Shown: positions 43,357-51,403, counted from the first letter of the stretch. The stretch: 64,000 nt of DNA from an uncultured Oscillospiraceae bacterium (GCA_900540275.1 UQFO01000002.1:234399-298398); one strand, 5' to 3'. Program-made: numbers and translations. The notes: generated by a model from the sequence alone, not told the origin.

Positions 43357-45300
43357 TTATTCTTTCTGCGCTAAATCACGAATTCTTCCTTCCAGTTTCC
43401 CGCTCACGGCGGTCTCCCGATGCTGTTCGAAATACTGCGCTAAAGCGTCTTTGTAAAGCAGCCCTGTTTCTTTTACGAGCGTCACACTGCCTTTTGGGGT
43501 GGCGCTGTCGTAATAGTTGAGCATCGTATAGCCGTCCCCATTCCCTTCAGCATAGGTTTTAGAGCCGGCCATATAGTCAGTCACCGCCACCTGGTAGCTT
43601 GCGTTTTGATTCAGGGCAGTCCCATCAGGCATTGTCACGCTAACAAGCCGGCTGCCGGCCGGTTTGCTGCTGTCAAAAACATAATTCATTCCCGAAACCT
43701 GTAAAAACCGTCCGCCGGGGAACTCTAACGTACAGGTAGAGACTCCGTTTTCAAGCATATCCCACAGGGTTTTCCCATCCATTTTCAGGACGATAACCTG
43801 ATTGTCAAAGGGGCACACCGCGGAGGTATCCCCGCCATAGACCACACCCTCGTAAAAGCTGGCCCGAATTCCACCGCCGTTGACCACTGCAATGGGAGCG
43901 CCGGAGGCCTCGGCTACGCAGTCCGCTATAAAATTGCCGATTTCAGTTTCGCTGCGTCTCACATTAAAATTTTGAAGCAGCATGTCATGGCTTATTGTTC
44001 CAATGACCGTGAAATCGTAGGAGGATTCATCCGTTCCATCAAAATAGAATTGGTCAATCGCCTGTAAGGCTTCTTTAACCGTGCATTTGTCAGATAGGAT
44101 ATTTCTCACGTAACCGCCCAGGTATTCCACAGTTTTACTTGGAAACAGAACGTTGTAAATATATCCCGATTCCACATATTCTTCTACGCCGTTTGGAATC
44201 AAATCCTCCTGCTGCTTATAATCTGTGAGGCAGGACTTGCCGCCGCCCAAATCCTCAATTAACGCATCCTGGCCTTCAGGGGTCGAAAGCAAGTCCAAAA
44301 TGCGCCTGCAGGCGTCCTGCTTATCTTTACTTATGGTCTTATTCACACCCATAAGAGCGGAAGGAGAGGACATGAACCAGGGCTCATTTCCTTTGTCGCT
44401 GAGAAGCGGCAGCATCCGGTAGGTATACGCCTTTGAAGTACCTTCCTTTACCGCTTCCTGGTTGCCGGCAACGCACTCATAATAGAGTGCGGAATCGCCA
44501 AACGCAGCCGCGAGGGTTCCGTTGCTCAAACGCTTCTGGCAAAGAACGGAATTGCGCTGGTGAGCGATTGCGGCGGAGTCCATAACACCTGCGGCTACAA
44601 GGGAATCTGACAGTGCAAAGCACCGCTCCCAAGTACCAGTAAAGGCCGCATCTTTCTCTTTAAAATCTGCCAGCCATTTTACGCCCTCGACCGTCCCAAG
44701 GAAATCAGGCACCATGTATCCAACATAGAACATCCCCACCGAGGTATTATAATCACTCATGATGGAAAAGTTAATGCCGTCATCACCCACGCCGAGCCCT
44801 TTTTCCTTTAATTCGGAAAGCGCGTCCACCAGCTCTGTATTATTGGTGGGCAAAGGCATACCGGCCTGCTCAAACAGCGTTTCATTGATTACATATCCGC
44901 TGTACACGCCGGGCAGTGGAATCAGATAGGTTTTTCCTTCCAGCTTTGCGGCGGACATAATGGTGCCTTCATAGGCCGCGCTGGCCTTTGTATCGCTGAT
45001 ATCCAGTAAATACTTTTGCACCAGATTTGAATCGGGCTGAGACGCAATTAATAAATCTGGCCCTCCTCCCCTCTCCAAACGGCGAAGCTGTTCACTGGAA
45101 TAGGGCGATATTTCCACTTGCAGGTCAATATCATCATAGGTGGATTCCACTAATTTCTCCATCTGGTTAAAATTGTTGGTGTAAAGCATTTTTATCACGG
45201 TTTTTTCCTTCGGCGCTTGCTGGCTGCAGCCCGCCAAGGCCAAAAGCAGCAGGGAGACGCTTAAGATACAGGCGATTCCCTGGGGTATACTGTGTTTCAT
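43357..45300 (-). CDS. Lipoprotein fusing ABC solute-binding domain to 5'-nucleotidase C-terminal domain
   Basis: A 647-residue extracytoplasmic lipoprotein. The signal peptide ends in the lipobox LALAGC (Cys25). Residues about 35-390 form a family 1-type solute-binding domain (INETLFEQAGMPLPTNNTEL, split at AGMPLP; FGDSALYYE; WFMSSPSALMGVNKTI). Residues about 425-615 match the 5'-nucleotidase C-terminal domain: NFIADCVAEASGAP, the substrate loop NGGGIRASFYEG (about 482), DNQVIVLKMDGKTL and NGDGYTMLNYYD. The metal-dependent catalytic domain of 5'-nucleotidases is missing, so hydrolysis is unlikely and ligand binding is the sensible reading. A start with AGGAGG upstream follows a 250-base gap. 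No permease is present; the protein most likely presents a ligand to the kinases. Confidence 0.88.
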   Translation of the reverse strand: MKHSIPQGIACILSVSLLLLALAGCSQQAPKEKTVIKMLYTNNFNQMEKLVESTYDDIDLQVEISPYSSEQLRRLERGGGPDLLIASQPDSNLVQKYLLDISDTKASAAYEGTIMSAAKLEGKTYLIPLPGVYSGYVINETLFEQAGMPLPTNNTELVDALSELKEKGLGVGDDGINFSIMSDYNTSVGMFYVGYMVPDFLGTVEGVKWLADFKEKDAAFTGTWERCFALSDSLVAAGVMDSAAIAHQRNSVLCQKRLSNGTLAAAFGDSALYYECVAGNQEAVKEGTSKAYTYRMLPLLSDKGNEPWFMSSPSALMGVNKTISKDKQDACRRILDLLSTPEGQDALIEDLGGGKSCLTDYKQQEDLIPNGVEEYVESGYIYNVLFPSKTVEYLGGYVRNILSDKCTVKEALQAIDQFYFDGTDESSYDFTVIGTISHDMLLQNFNVRRSETEIGNFIADCVAEASGAPIAVVNGGGIRASFYEGVVYGGDTSAVCPFDNQVIVLKMDGKTLWDMLENGVSTCTLEFPGGRFLQVSGMNYVFDSSKPAGSRLVSVTMPDGTALNQNASYQVAVTDYMAGSKTYAEGNGDGYTMLNYYDSATPKGSVTLVKETGLLYKDALAQYFEQHRETAVSGKLEGRIRDLAQKE

Positions 45301-45553
45301 ATGGGTTCCTCCTCTTTGATTTCTTTAGAATGAGAAGACAAGACTCCCTCTATGGCGCATCATAAAACCGCCGCCGTCAATTTCTCCAAACCTGTTTACA
45401 GACACACAGAAACAGCTCTTCAAAGTCTACTGTTTTTCTGCGCCAGAACAGTTCCCACACTTGCCGAAGCCTCAAGCCATCGTAAATGCTATCGTAGGAA
45501 GCATTTCCAAGTTTATTTTGGAATCATCCGCAGCAAGGATTTTCTTTTTTTGT
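45301..45553. other. Intergenic spacer between Hpt and lipoprotein genes
   Basis: About 250 bases with no credible gene. On the minus strand a 48-codon frame without start (ending CKQVWRN) crosses it and may be a remnant. A weak hairpin, AAATGC/GCATTT, is near 45484-45506. There is no terminator, so read-through from the Hpt gene is expected. Confidence 0.4.
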
Positions 45554-45925
45554 TCATTTAGCATCGCCTCCCGCAAGCAATTGTGAAAAAGCTGCCTGCA
45601 TATCCCGGTATGCTTGTTTAAATTCAGCAAATGCCGGACCGATATTGATGTTATCTTTCCGGTCGCGCAGGGTTTCTGTAAGTGCGCTCGCCATTTCAGC
45701 CAAAGGTGTCAGGCCCATATTGAGCGCGACGCCCTTGAGCGTATGCGCCCCTCGAAAAGCAGATTCATAATCACGCTGTTCCAGGGCCGTACAGAGGGCA
45801 GCATAGTTCGTATCCCTCAGCAGCATGCCGACCAGCCGCTGAAGCATCTTTTCATCCACCCGGCGGCTCATTTCCTCATAATTTCCGCCCAGCTTTTCGT
45901 AAGCTTCCCTGACTGTCATAGCCAT
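45554..45925 (-). CDS. Histidine phosphotransfer (Hpt) protein
   Basis: A 123-residue all-helical protein starting at 45925, with AGAGGGG six bases upstream. The phosphoacceptor is the histidine in RGAHTLKGVALNMGL (about residue 57), the standard HxxKG motif of Hpt domains; the fold of about 100 residues is complete. The promoter at 46029-46057 shows that an earlier start (46078) cannot be used. As the only Hpt in the window it is the natural link between the receivers of the hybrid kinases and an output protein. It is the first gene of the operon, which suggests it is made in excess of the kinases. Confidence 0.92.
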   Translation of the reverse strand: MAMTVREAYEKLGGNYEEMSRRVDEKMLQRLVGMLLRDTNYAALCTALEQRDYESAFRGAHTLKGVALNMGLTPLAEMASALTETLRDRKDNINIGPAFAEFKQAYRDMQAAFSQLLAGGDAK

Positions 45926-46028
45926 CCATACCCCTCTCAATTTAAAACGCAATAGCCACTGGCTCAGCGCATTATATATCAGATTTTTAATATAAGAAAG
46001 AAAAATTTCTTGGACCCTTATCCAGATT

Positions 46029-46057
46029 ATTATAATGCATAGATTCCTCTCTTGCAA
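46029..46057 (-). promoter_or_regulatory. Sigma-A-type promoter of the phosphorelay operon
   Basis: Reading on the minus strand: -35 TTGCAA (46057-46052), a 17-base spacer and a perfect -10 TATAAT (46034-46029). The transcript would start near 46022, about 97 bases before the Hpt start. Confidence 0.75.
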
Positions 46058-46130
46058 CAGGAAACGGTAATTTAACAAGATAAACGCTGGTTTTCTTAAA
46101 AAGGTATTGACCAGAAGCTGTATAATTCTG

Positions 46131-46192
46131 AATTCATCTGTAAAAAGCAGGGCTATCCTAAATTAGATAGCCCTGCTTTTTACAGATGAATT
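46131..46192. repeat. Perfect 27-base inverted repeat
   Basis: Arms at 46131-46157 (beginning AATTCATCTGTAAAAAGCAG) and 46166-46192 are perfectly complementary around an eight-base spacer CTAAATTA. The inner part (AAAAAGCAGGGCTATC) looks like a bidirectional terminator, but the complementarity runs eleven bases past the T-run, which terminators do not need. It stands about 75 bases upstream of the phosphorelay promoter. Confidence 0.85.
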
Positions 46193-46378
46193 TACTTTTT
46201 CTTGTTGCATTACCGGGATGTGCAGTGTAGCCTTGGCTGAACAGTTCCCGCAAGAAGCTGAAATTCTATGGCGCAGCCTTATATGGTGAAGCTAAATCTG
46301 AATATTGATTACAGATTTGGTTGAGCTTTCCACAGTGCTATGCAGATGGTTTCAGCCGCATAAGGGTCAAAATATCAA
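46193..46378. other. Intergenic region before the tRNA cluster
   Basis: About 190 bases with no open frame, tRNA or further repeat that I can see. Confidence 0.5.
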
Positions 46379-46410
46379 CAAAAAAAGCGCCCATTGAAAT
46401 GGACGCTTTT
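46378..46410 (-). terminator. Terminator of the tRNA-Ser genes
   Basis: AAAAGCG(T)CCAT and ATGG(G)CGCTTTT pair around a short loop, followed by a T-run on the minus strand, right after tRNA-Ser(GCU). Confidence 0.75.
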
Positions 46411-46499
46411 GGCGGAGAAGGAGGGATTTGAACCCTCGCGCCAGTTACCCGACCTACTCCCTTAGCAGGGGAGCCTCTTCACCACTTGAGTACTTCTCC
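46410..46499 (-). tRNA. tRNA-Ser (anticodon GCU)
   Basis: Acceptor arms GGAGAAG and CTTCTCC, discriminator G and encoded CCA. The anticodon stem-loop is CTCCC-CTGCTAA-GGGAG, giving GCU. A long variable arm is present, as expected for class II serine tRNA. Confidence 0.95.
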
Positions 46500-46538
46500 G
46501 AATTGGTGACTTACTATTGCTGTTATTGTTGAGGTGTT

Positions 46539-46627
46539 TGGCGGAGGGGAAGGGATTCGAACCCTTGGTCCCTTTCGGGATCACTAGTTTTCAAGACTAG
46601 CTCCTTAAACCGCTCGGACACCCCTCC
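46539..46627 (-). tRNA. tRNA-Ser (anticodon UGA)
   Basis: Acceptor arms GGAGGGG and CCCCTCC with discriminator G and encoded CCA; anticodon stem-loop CTAGT-CTTGAAA-ACTAG, giving UGA; long variable arm with GATCCCGAAAGGGACC. It is the upstream member of the two-tRNA minus-strand unit. Confidence 0.95.
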
Positions 46628-46708
46628 GTGCGGTGCGCAGGTAATATATTACCATAAAGGTCATGCGCTGTCAAGAGTAAAATAAACGTTTTTCCATGAT
46701 AGAAAAGC

Positions 46709-46737
46709 TTGACAAGCGCCTGAAAATCGGCTAAAAT
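46709..46737 (+). promoter_or_regulatory. Promoter of tRNA-Arg
   Basis: -35 TTGACA (46709-46714), 17-base spacer, -10 TAAAAT (46732-46737), about 18 bases before the tRNA. Confidence 0.8.
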
Positions 46738-46755
46738 ATTTTAGTGACATTTTTT

Positions 46756-46832
46756 GTGCCCATAGCTCAGCTGGATAGAGCGACCGCCTCCTAAGCGGTA
46801 GGTCGGAGGTTCGAATCCTCTTGGGCGCGCCA
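46756..46832 (+). tRNA. tRNA-Arg (anticodon CCU)
   Basis: Acceptor arms GTGCCCA and TGGGCGC with discriminator G and encoded CCA; anticodon stem-loop ACCGC-CTCCTAA-GCGGT, giving CCU. It reads the rare AGG codon. Confidence 0.95.
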
Positions 46833-46837
46833 TTGCT

Positions 46838-46880
46838 AAAACCTGCCGAAAAGCCAAGCTGCGTTTGAGGCAGGTTTTTT
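46838..46880 (+). terminator. Terminator after tRNA-Arg
   Basis: AAAACCTGCC (46838-46847) and GGCAGGTTTT (46869-46878) form the arms of a hairpin with a T-run. Confidence 0.8.
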
Positions 46881-46908
46881 ATTTGTAAAATACATTTTGG
46901 AGGCTCAG

Positions 46909-47124
46909 ATGGACAAGTGGGAATATTCAACTATTGCGTTTGACCCGGATTCCAACGATTGGAACTGCGGAGCTTTTAACCAGCAATTAAATGTTTACGG
47001 AGCACAGGGCTGGGAGCTTGTATCTTGTTTTGGTACAGAAGCAAAGATAAACAGGAGCTTCGCTGGAATTATTTCAGGAGGCACAGATATGGTGTTTGCG
47101 GTCTTTAAACGGAAAACCCAGTAA
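46909..47124 (+). CDS. DUF4177-like small protein
   Basis: A 71-residue protein starting MDKWEYSTIAF at 46909, with GGAGG five bases upstream. The pattern LNVYGAQGWELVSCFG is the central DUF4177 motif (NxxGxxGWELV). The family is widespread and has no known function. It stands alone between a tRNA terminator and its own terminator. Confidence 0.85.
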   Translation: MDKWEYSTIAFDPDSNDWNCGAFNQQLNVYGAQGWELVSCFGTEAKINRSFAGIISGGTDMVFAVFKRKTQ

Positions 47125-47146
47125 TATAATTTTATTATTAATTTGA

Positions 47147-47182
47147 TGCCGGATAACATTTTAGGGTTATCCGGCGTTTTTG
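47147..47182. terminator. Terminator between DUF4177 gene and the Fe-S pair
   Basis: Perfect ten-base arms GCCGGATAAC (47148-47157) and GTTATCCGGC (47166-47175), followed by GTTTTTG. Confidence 0.9.
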
Positions 47183-47186
47183 TTGT

Positions 47187-48104
47187 TTATTTTAAAAAGC
47201 CCTCAATTATTTTTGCTTCCGCTTCTTCTTCGGTAAGGCCCAGCGTGCGGAGCTTTAAAATCTGTTCGCCCGCAATTTTTCCGATTGCCGCTTCGTGGAT
47301 AAGCTGTGCGTCCACATGGGAAGCCTCAAGTGCGGGCGAAGCGTTTACCCTGCCGTTCCCGGCAATGATTGCGTCACACTCGGAATGGCCTGTACAGCAG
47401 TTTTGCCCGCGCATCCACGAAACGAATTCTTGATAGGAATTTCCTTTGGCAACGGAGCGGGATATTAAATCTGCTCCGGAGCCTACGCCCTTTAATGTTA
47501 CTTTAAAATCGGTTTTTGCCCTTTCATTGCCGTCGGTCATAATGCGTTCCCGCACGGCTAACCGCGCGCGGTCTCCCAGCACGGCACTTGTCTTCCTGAC
47601 GGTGCTGTCCACGCCGGAAATTTGGATTGTGTCCATCTCAAGGTATGCATCCTCCGCAAGCGTTGCGTCGGTAACAGGGTCTATTCTCCTGGCACCGTTT
47701 CCCGCGCCGGTTCCTACATGCTTTTCTTTATATAGTACGTGCGCGCCTTTTTCAAGATAAAAGCGATGGATTCCATTATGGCGCGCCTCTTCTTCCCCAT
47801 CAGTATGGACACCGCAGCCTGCGACAATTAAAACGTCAGCGCCCTCGCCCACATAAAAATCGTTGTAAACTAGGTCGTCGATTCCTCCCCGCGTGACACA
47901 GGCGGGAATATAGACGGTTTCTCCGGTTGTTCCGGGCGCAATATGGATGGCAAGCCCAGGCGCGTCCTGTTTCGACTCAATTTTAATATTCCTTGTGGAC
48001 TGCCTGCCGGCACACTGGCCATTTTCCCGGATATTAAACGCGCCCTGGAAGGTCCCTTTAAAGCCAGAAACGATGCGCAGCAATTCGTCTGTTATTTTAT
48101 TCAT
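47187..48104 (-). CDS. SufB/SufD-like Fe-S scaffold, minimal (SmsB-type)
   Basis: A 305-residue beta-helix protein of the SufB/SufD family, shorter than SufB or SufD of full Suf systems (more than 400 residues). SCxxCDA-like part: CCTGHSECDAIIAGNGRVNA (split: NCCTGHSECDAI) near residue 232, followed by the near-C-terminal HEAAIGKIAGEQILKLRTLGL typical of SufB-type cores, including the histidine/glutamate pair. The start ATG at 48104 overlaps the ATPase stop by four bases; a longer frame up to 48332 overlaps sufC and is not used. With sufC alone and no SufS, SufU or SufE, this fits the reduced SmsCB system found in anaerobes. Confidence 0.85.
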   Translation of the reverse strand: MNKITDELLRIVSGFKGTFQGAFNIRENGQCAGRQSTRNIKIESKQDAPGLAIHIAPGTTGETVYIPACVTRGGIDDLVYNDFYVGEGADVLIVAGCGVHTDGEEEARHNGIHRFYLEKGAHVLYKEKHVGTGAGNGARRIDPVTDATLAEDAYLEMDTIQISGVDSTVRKTSAVLGDRARLAVRERIMTDGNERAKTDFKVTLKGVGSGADLISRSVAKGNSYQEFVSWMRGQNCCTGHSECDAIIAGNGRVNASPALEASHVDAQLIHEAAIGKIAGEQILKLRTLGLTEEEAEAKIIEGFLK

Positions 48105-48829
48105 ACCATAGCTTCCCCCTTTCCGAGCGGGCAGCGTCCTGCCTTTTCGTCCGACAGCAGAGTCGGCAGCACCTTGGATTTGACGCCCTGCGAACGCACA
48201 CATCCCTCTGCTATGACGACAATCTCGTCCGCAATAGACAAAATGCGTTCCTGATGTGAGATAATGAGAAGGGTGCTGTCCCCCTTTTCGTGCAGGCTTT
48301 TGAAGGTTTCCACCAAACGCGAGAAGCTCCACAGGTCGATTCCCGCCTCAGGCTCGTCAAAAATACAAAGCTTAACGCCGCGCGCCAGAACAGACGCAAT
48401 TTCAATACGCTTGATTTCCCCGCCGGAAAGAGCGGCGCTCAGTTCCCTTTCGCTGTACTCGTCGGCGCATAGCCCCACCTTGCCCAAAAGCTCGCAGACA
48501 TCTTCTTCCTTAAGTCTTTCTCCCGCGGAAAGCTCCAGCAGGCCGCGTACAGTCAGCCCTTTAAACCGTACAGGCTGCTGAAAGGCATAACCGATGCCCT
48601 TTTGCGCGCGCTGCGTCACATTCAGGCCGGTAATGTCCTCTCCATCGAGCAGGATACGCCCTGAGGAAGGCGTTTCAATCCCCGCAATTAGTTTTGCAAG
48701 CGTTGTTTTGCCGCCTCCGTTTGGGCCGGTCACAACTACCAGCTTTTTGTCCGGTATAGATAAATCAACATCTTTTATAATTTCCTCGCCGCCTGGAAGC
48801 TCCCAGGCAAGATGTTCCAGCTTCAGCAT
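48101..48829 (-). CDS. sufC: SufC-like ATPase (SmsC)
   Basis: A 242-residue ABC-type ATPase of Fe-S cluster assembly. Walker A: GPNGGGKTTLAKLIAG (about residue 35). QQPVRFKGLTVRGLL follows the Q-loop. Signature: LSGGEIKRIEIASVLARG (about 138). Walker B: LCIFDEPEAGIDLWSF (about 159), the SufC-type sequence. Switch histidine: LIISHQERIL. It is the first of two genes and works with the SufB-like scaffold downstream. Confidence 0.93.
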   Translation of the reverse strand: MLKLEHLAWELPGGEEIIKDVDLSIPDKKLVVVTGPNGGGKTTLAKLIAGIETPSSGRILLDGEDITGLNVTQRAQKGIGYAFQQPVRFKGLTVRGLLELSAGERLKEEDVCELLGKVGLCADEYSERELSAALSGGEIKRIEIASVLARGVKLCIFDEPEAGIDLWSFSRLVETFKSLHEKGDSTLLIISHQERILSIADEIVVIAEGCVRSQGVKSKVLPTLLSDEKAGRCPLGKGEAMV

Positions 48830-48857
48830 AACGTTTTCCTTCTTTCAGGCCGGTTTT

Positions 48858-50717
48858 TTAAGCCTCGTTTTTGTTTTGCGTCCTGAGAGCCCGCATCGCG
48901 TTTAATATAGCAAGCACAGAAACGCCTACATCGGCAAATACCGCTTCCCACATATTTGCAAATCCGAAAGCGCCGAGAACCAAAATCAGAAGCTTTACTG
49001 CCAATGCGAAAATAATATTCTGCCGCACAATCCGCAGCGTCTTTCTGGAAATGCGTATCGCCTCTGCTATTTTGGAGGGCTTATCGTCCATCAGTACAAT
49101 ATCCGCGGCCTCGATTGCCGCGTCAGAGCCCATGGCGCCCATAGCGATACCAATATCCGCCCTGGATAAAACGGGCGCGTCGTTGATACCGTCGCCTACG
49201 AACGCAAGCTTTCCTTTTTTTGATTTTTCATTCAAAAGCGCTTCCACACGGTCTACCTTGCCGGCTGGAAGCAGCTCGGCGTACACCTGGTCCAGCCCAA
49301 GCTCCTTTGCAACGCTCTCGCCGACAGGCTTGGCGTCGCCAGTGAGCATAACAGTTTTTCGAACGCCTGCCTGCTTTAGAGCCGCAATCGCAGCGGCGGC
49401 GTCTTCTTTAATCTCATCTGAAATTACAATATGCCCGGCGTAGCTTCCGCCGACAGCCACATGGACCGTGGTGCCTATGTGGTGGCAGGGATGCCATTCC
49501 ACGCCGATTTCCTCCATCAGCTTGTCGTTTCCGACGCTGACGTCCTTTCCGTCTATCTTGGCGCGGACGCCGCGCCCTGAGAGCTCCTCCACTCCGGTTA
49601 CGCGGGTATTGTCTATCGTCATGGCGTAAGCCTCTTTAAGCGAACGGGATATCGGGTGGTCCGAATAGCTTTCCGCAAGCGCCGCAATCTCAAGTAAGTC
49701 TGACTCGGAAATTTTGTCGGGATGGATTGCGGTTACGTTGAACACTCCCCTTGTAAGCGTTCCTGTCTTATCAAACACGACGATTTCAGAATTGGCAAGC
49801 GTTTCGAGATAGTTGCCGCCCTTGACCAGGATGCCATTTCTGGACGCGCCGCCAATTCCTCCGAAAAAGCTGAGCGGAACCGATATGACAAGCGCGCACG
49901 GGCAGGAAATAACCAGAAAGATAAGCGCGCGGTGAATCCAGTCAGGCCAGCCGCCGCCGAGTATCAGCGGAGGCAGCACCGCGAGCAGGAAAGCGCCAAT
50001 GACTACGCAGGGCGTATAGTAGCGCGAAAAACGTGTGATAAAGTTTTCCGCCTTTGCTTTTTTAGCGCTCGAGTTTTCGACCAAATCCAGTATTTTTGAA
50101 ACAGTCGATTCCCCAAAGGCTTTCGTTACCCGTACGCGCAGCAGGCCGCTCTGGTTGATACAGCCGCTGATGACGTCGTCGCCGGGCACCACCTCGCGCG
50201 GGAGCGATTCGCCCGTAAGCGCAGCCGTATTTACAGCCGAAGCGCCCTCAAGCACCACCCCGTCGAGCGGTATACGCTCACCCGCTTTGATTACAACCTG
50301 GTCACCTACGGAAACTTCTTCAGGGTCTACCTGTATAAGCTTTCCATCACGCTCGATATTCGCGTAATCGGGCCGTATATCCATCAGCGAAGCAATAGAC
50401 CGGCGGGAACGGCCCACCGCATAGCTCTGGAACAGCTCGCCCACCTGATAAAAGAGCATAACTACGACGGCTTCTGGAAAATCACCGGTAAAAAAAGCGC
50501 CGACTGTCGCAATCGACATCAGGAAATTTTCGTCAAAAATCTGCCCGTGCGCTATATTGCGCACCGCCTTCCAAAGGACGTCCCATCCGATGACGCCGTA
50601 TGGGACGAGAAATATCAAAAGCCGCAGCCAGCCGCCCAACGGCAGAAACAGCGCCGTAATTAAAAACGCGCCGCTTATCAGGATGCGCAGGAGCATATTT
50701 TTCTGTCTTTTATTCAT
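48858..50717 (-). CDS. P1B-type heavy-metal ATPase (Zn/Cd/Pb efflux)
   Basis: A 619-residue metal pump. The start at 50717 follows AGGAGAAACGG. Membrane metal site CPC in LVISCPCALVISVPLSF (about residue 282), phosphorylation site FDKTGTLTRG (about residue 320), SDHPIS, and hinge VGDGINDAPVLSRADIGIAMG (split at GINDAP). The CPC motif plus a C-terminal HAVK-like region fits ZntA/CadA. It has no N-terminal metal-binding domain because that is a separate gene just upstream. It is the last gene of an arsR-HMA-ATPase operon. Confidence 0.95.
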   Translation of the reverse strand: MNKRQKNMLLRILISGAFLITALFLPLGGWLRLLIFLVPYGVIGWDVLWKAVRNIAHGQIFDENFLMSIATVGAFFTGDFPEAVVVMLFYQVGELFQSYAVGRSRRSIASLMDIRPDYANIERDGKLIQVDPEEVSVGDQVVIKAGERIPLDGVVLEGASAVNTAALTGESLPREVVPGDDVISGCINQSGLLRVRVTKAFGESTVSKILDLVENSSAKKAKAENFITRFSRYYTPCVVIGAFLLAVLPPLILGGGWPDWIHRALIFLVISCPCALVISVPLSFFGGIGGASRNGILVKGGNYLETLANSEIVVFDKTGTLTRGVFNVTAIHPDKISESDLLEIAALAESYSDHPISRSLKEAYAMTIDNTRVTGVEELSGRGVRAKIDGKDVSVGNDKLMEEIGVEWHPCHHIGTTVHVAVGGSYAGHIVISDEIKEDAAAAIAALKQAGVRKTVMLTGDAKPVGESVAKELGLDQVYAELLPAGKVDRVEALLNEKSKKGKLAFVGDGINDAPVLSRADIGIAMGAMGSDAAIEAADIVLMDDKPSKIAEAIRISRKTLRIVRQNIIFALAVKLLILVLGAFGFANMWEAVFADVGVSVLAILNAMRALRTQNKNEA

Positions 50718-50777
50718 AACCGTTTCTCCTTTTGTAAAATTTAGTTGGAATCGATTCAAAACAGCCCAATTTCCCTT

Positions 50778-50996
50778 TTAAATTAAAATCTCACAGTCAG
50801 GCTCCACACGCTTGCAGGTTTTTACGACCATTTTCATGATATTATCAAAGCACGCCTCATCTGCGGCCAGGGTCATTTTCTGTGTCATAAAGCTGACGGA
50901 GGCATCCTGCACGCCGTCTATTTTTTTGATGGCATCTTCCATTTTTCTTGCGCAGTTGGCACAATCCAAATCCTGAAGCTTAAAAACCTTTTTCAT
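50778..50996 (-). CDS. HMA-domain metal-binding protein
   Basis: A 72-residue heavy-metal-associated domain starting MKKVFKLQDLDCANCARKME, with the CxxC metal site at residues 12-15. The start at 50996 is chosen because the longer frame extends into the arsR gene. The spacing to the ATPase (60 bases) indicates one operon. It is a split-off version of the N-terminal HMA domain usually fused to the pump. Confidence 0.87.
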   Translation of the reverse strand: MKKVFKLQDLDCANCARKMEDAIKKIDGVQDASVSFMTQKMTLAADEACFDNIMKMVVKTCKRVEPDCEILI

Positions 50997-51043
50997 AAAA
51001 AACACCCCATAATACAATTTTATTATTTTTTTTAAAATAGAAA

Positions 51044-51403
51044 TTACTCTTCCACATGCTCTATTCCCTGATTGATGATACTGCGCACATGGTCGTCCGC
51101 AAGTGAATAAAAAGCATTTTTTCCTTCCCTGCGGCACTTTACCAGCTTATTCGTTTTAAGCACGCGCAATTGGTGGGAAACCGCGGTCTGCGTGATGTGG
51201 AGCAGCTGCGCGATGTCGCATACGCAAAGCTCCGCCTCAAACAGCGCATATAATATTTTAATTCTCGTGGAGTCGCCGAACACCTTAAACAGCTCCGCCA
51301 AATCGTAAAGCGTTTCATCCTGCGGCATATCGGCTATTACCTTTTGTACGACATCCTCATGCACACATAGAAATTCACAGCGCTCTTCCTGTGCGTTATT
51401 CAT
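51044..51403 (-). CDS. ArsR/SmtB-family metal repressor (CadC/SmtB type)
   Basis: A 119-residue winged-helix repressor. CEFLCVHEDVV at the N-terminus and AELCVCDIAQLL in helix 3 carry the cysteine set of CadC-like sensors (Cd/Pb/Zn at the alpha-3N site). The recognition helix is ITQTAVSHQLRVLKTNKLV. It is the first gene of the metal-efflux operon and has a palindromic site just upstream, so it represses it until metal is bound. Confidence 0.92.
   Translation of the reverse strand: MNNAQEERCEFLCVHEDVVQKVIADMPQDETLYDLAELFKVFGDSTRIKILYALFEAELCVCDIAQLLHITQTAVSHQLRVLKTNKLVKCRREGKNAFYSLADDHVRSIINQGIEHVEE

Noticed and set aside
45301..45553. Riboswitch in the leader of the lipoprotein gene
   Set aside because: Checked for c-di-GMP, purine and THF-type cores; no conserved core found, only a weak hairpin.
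45352..45561. 69-codon open frame in the Hpt-lipoprotein spacer
   Set aside because: No ribosome binding site or recognisable pattern.
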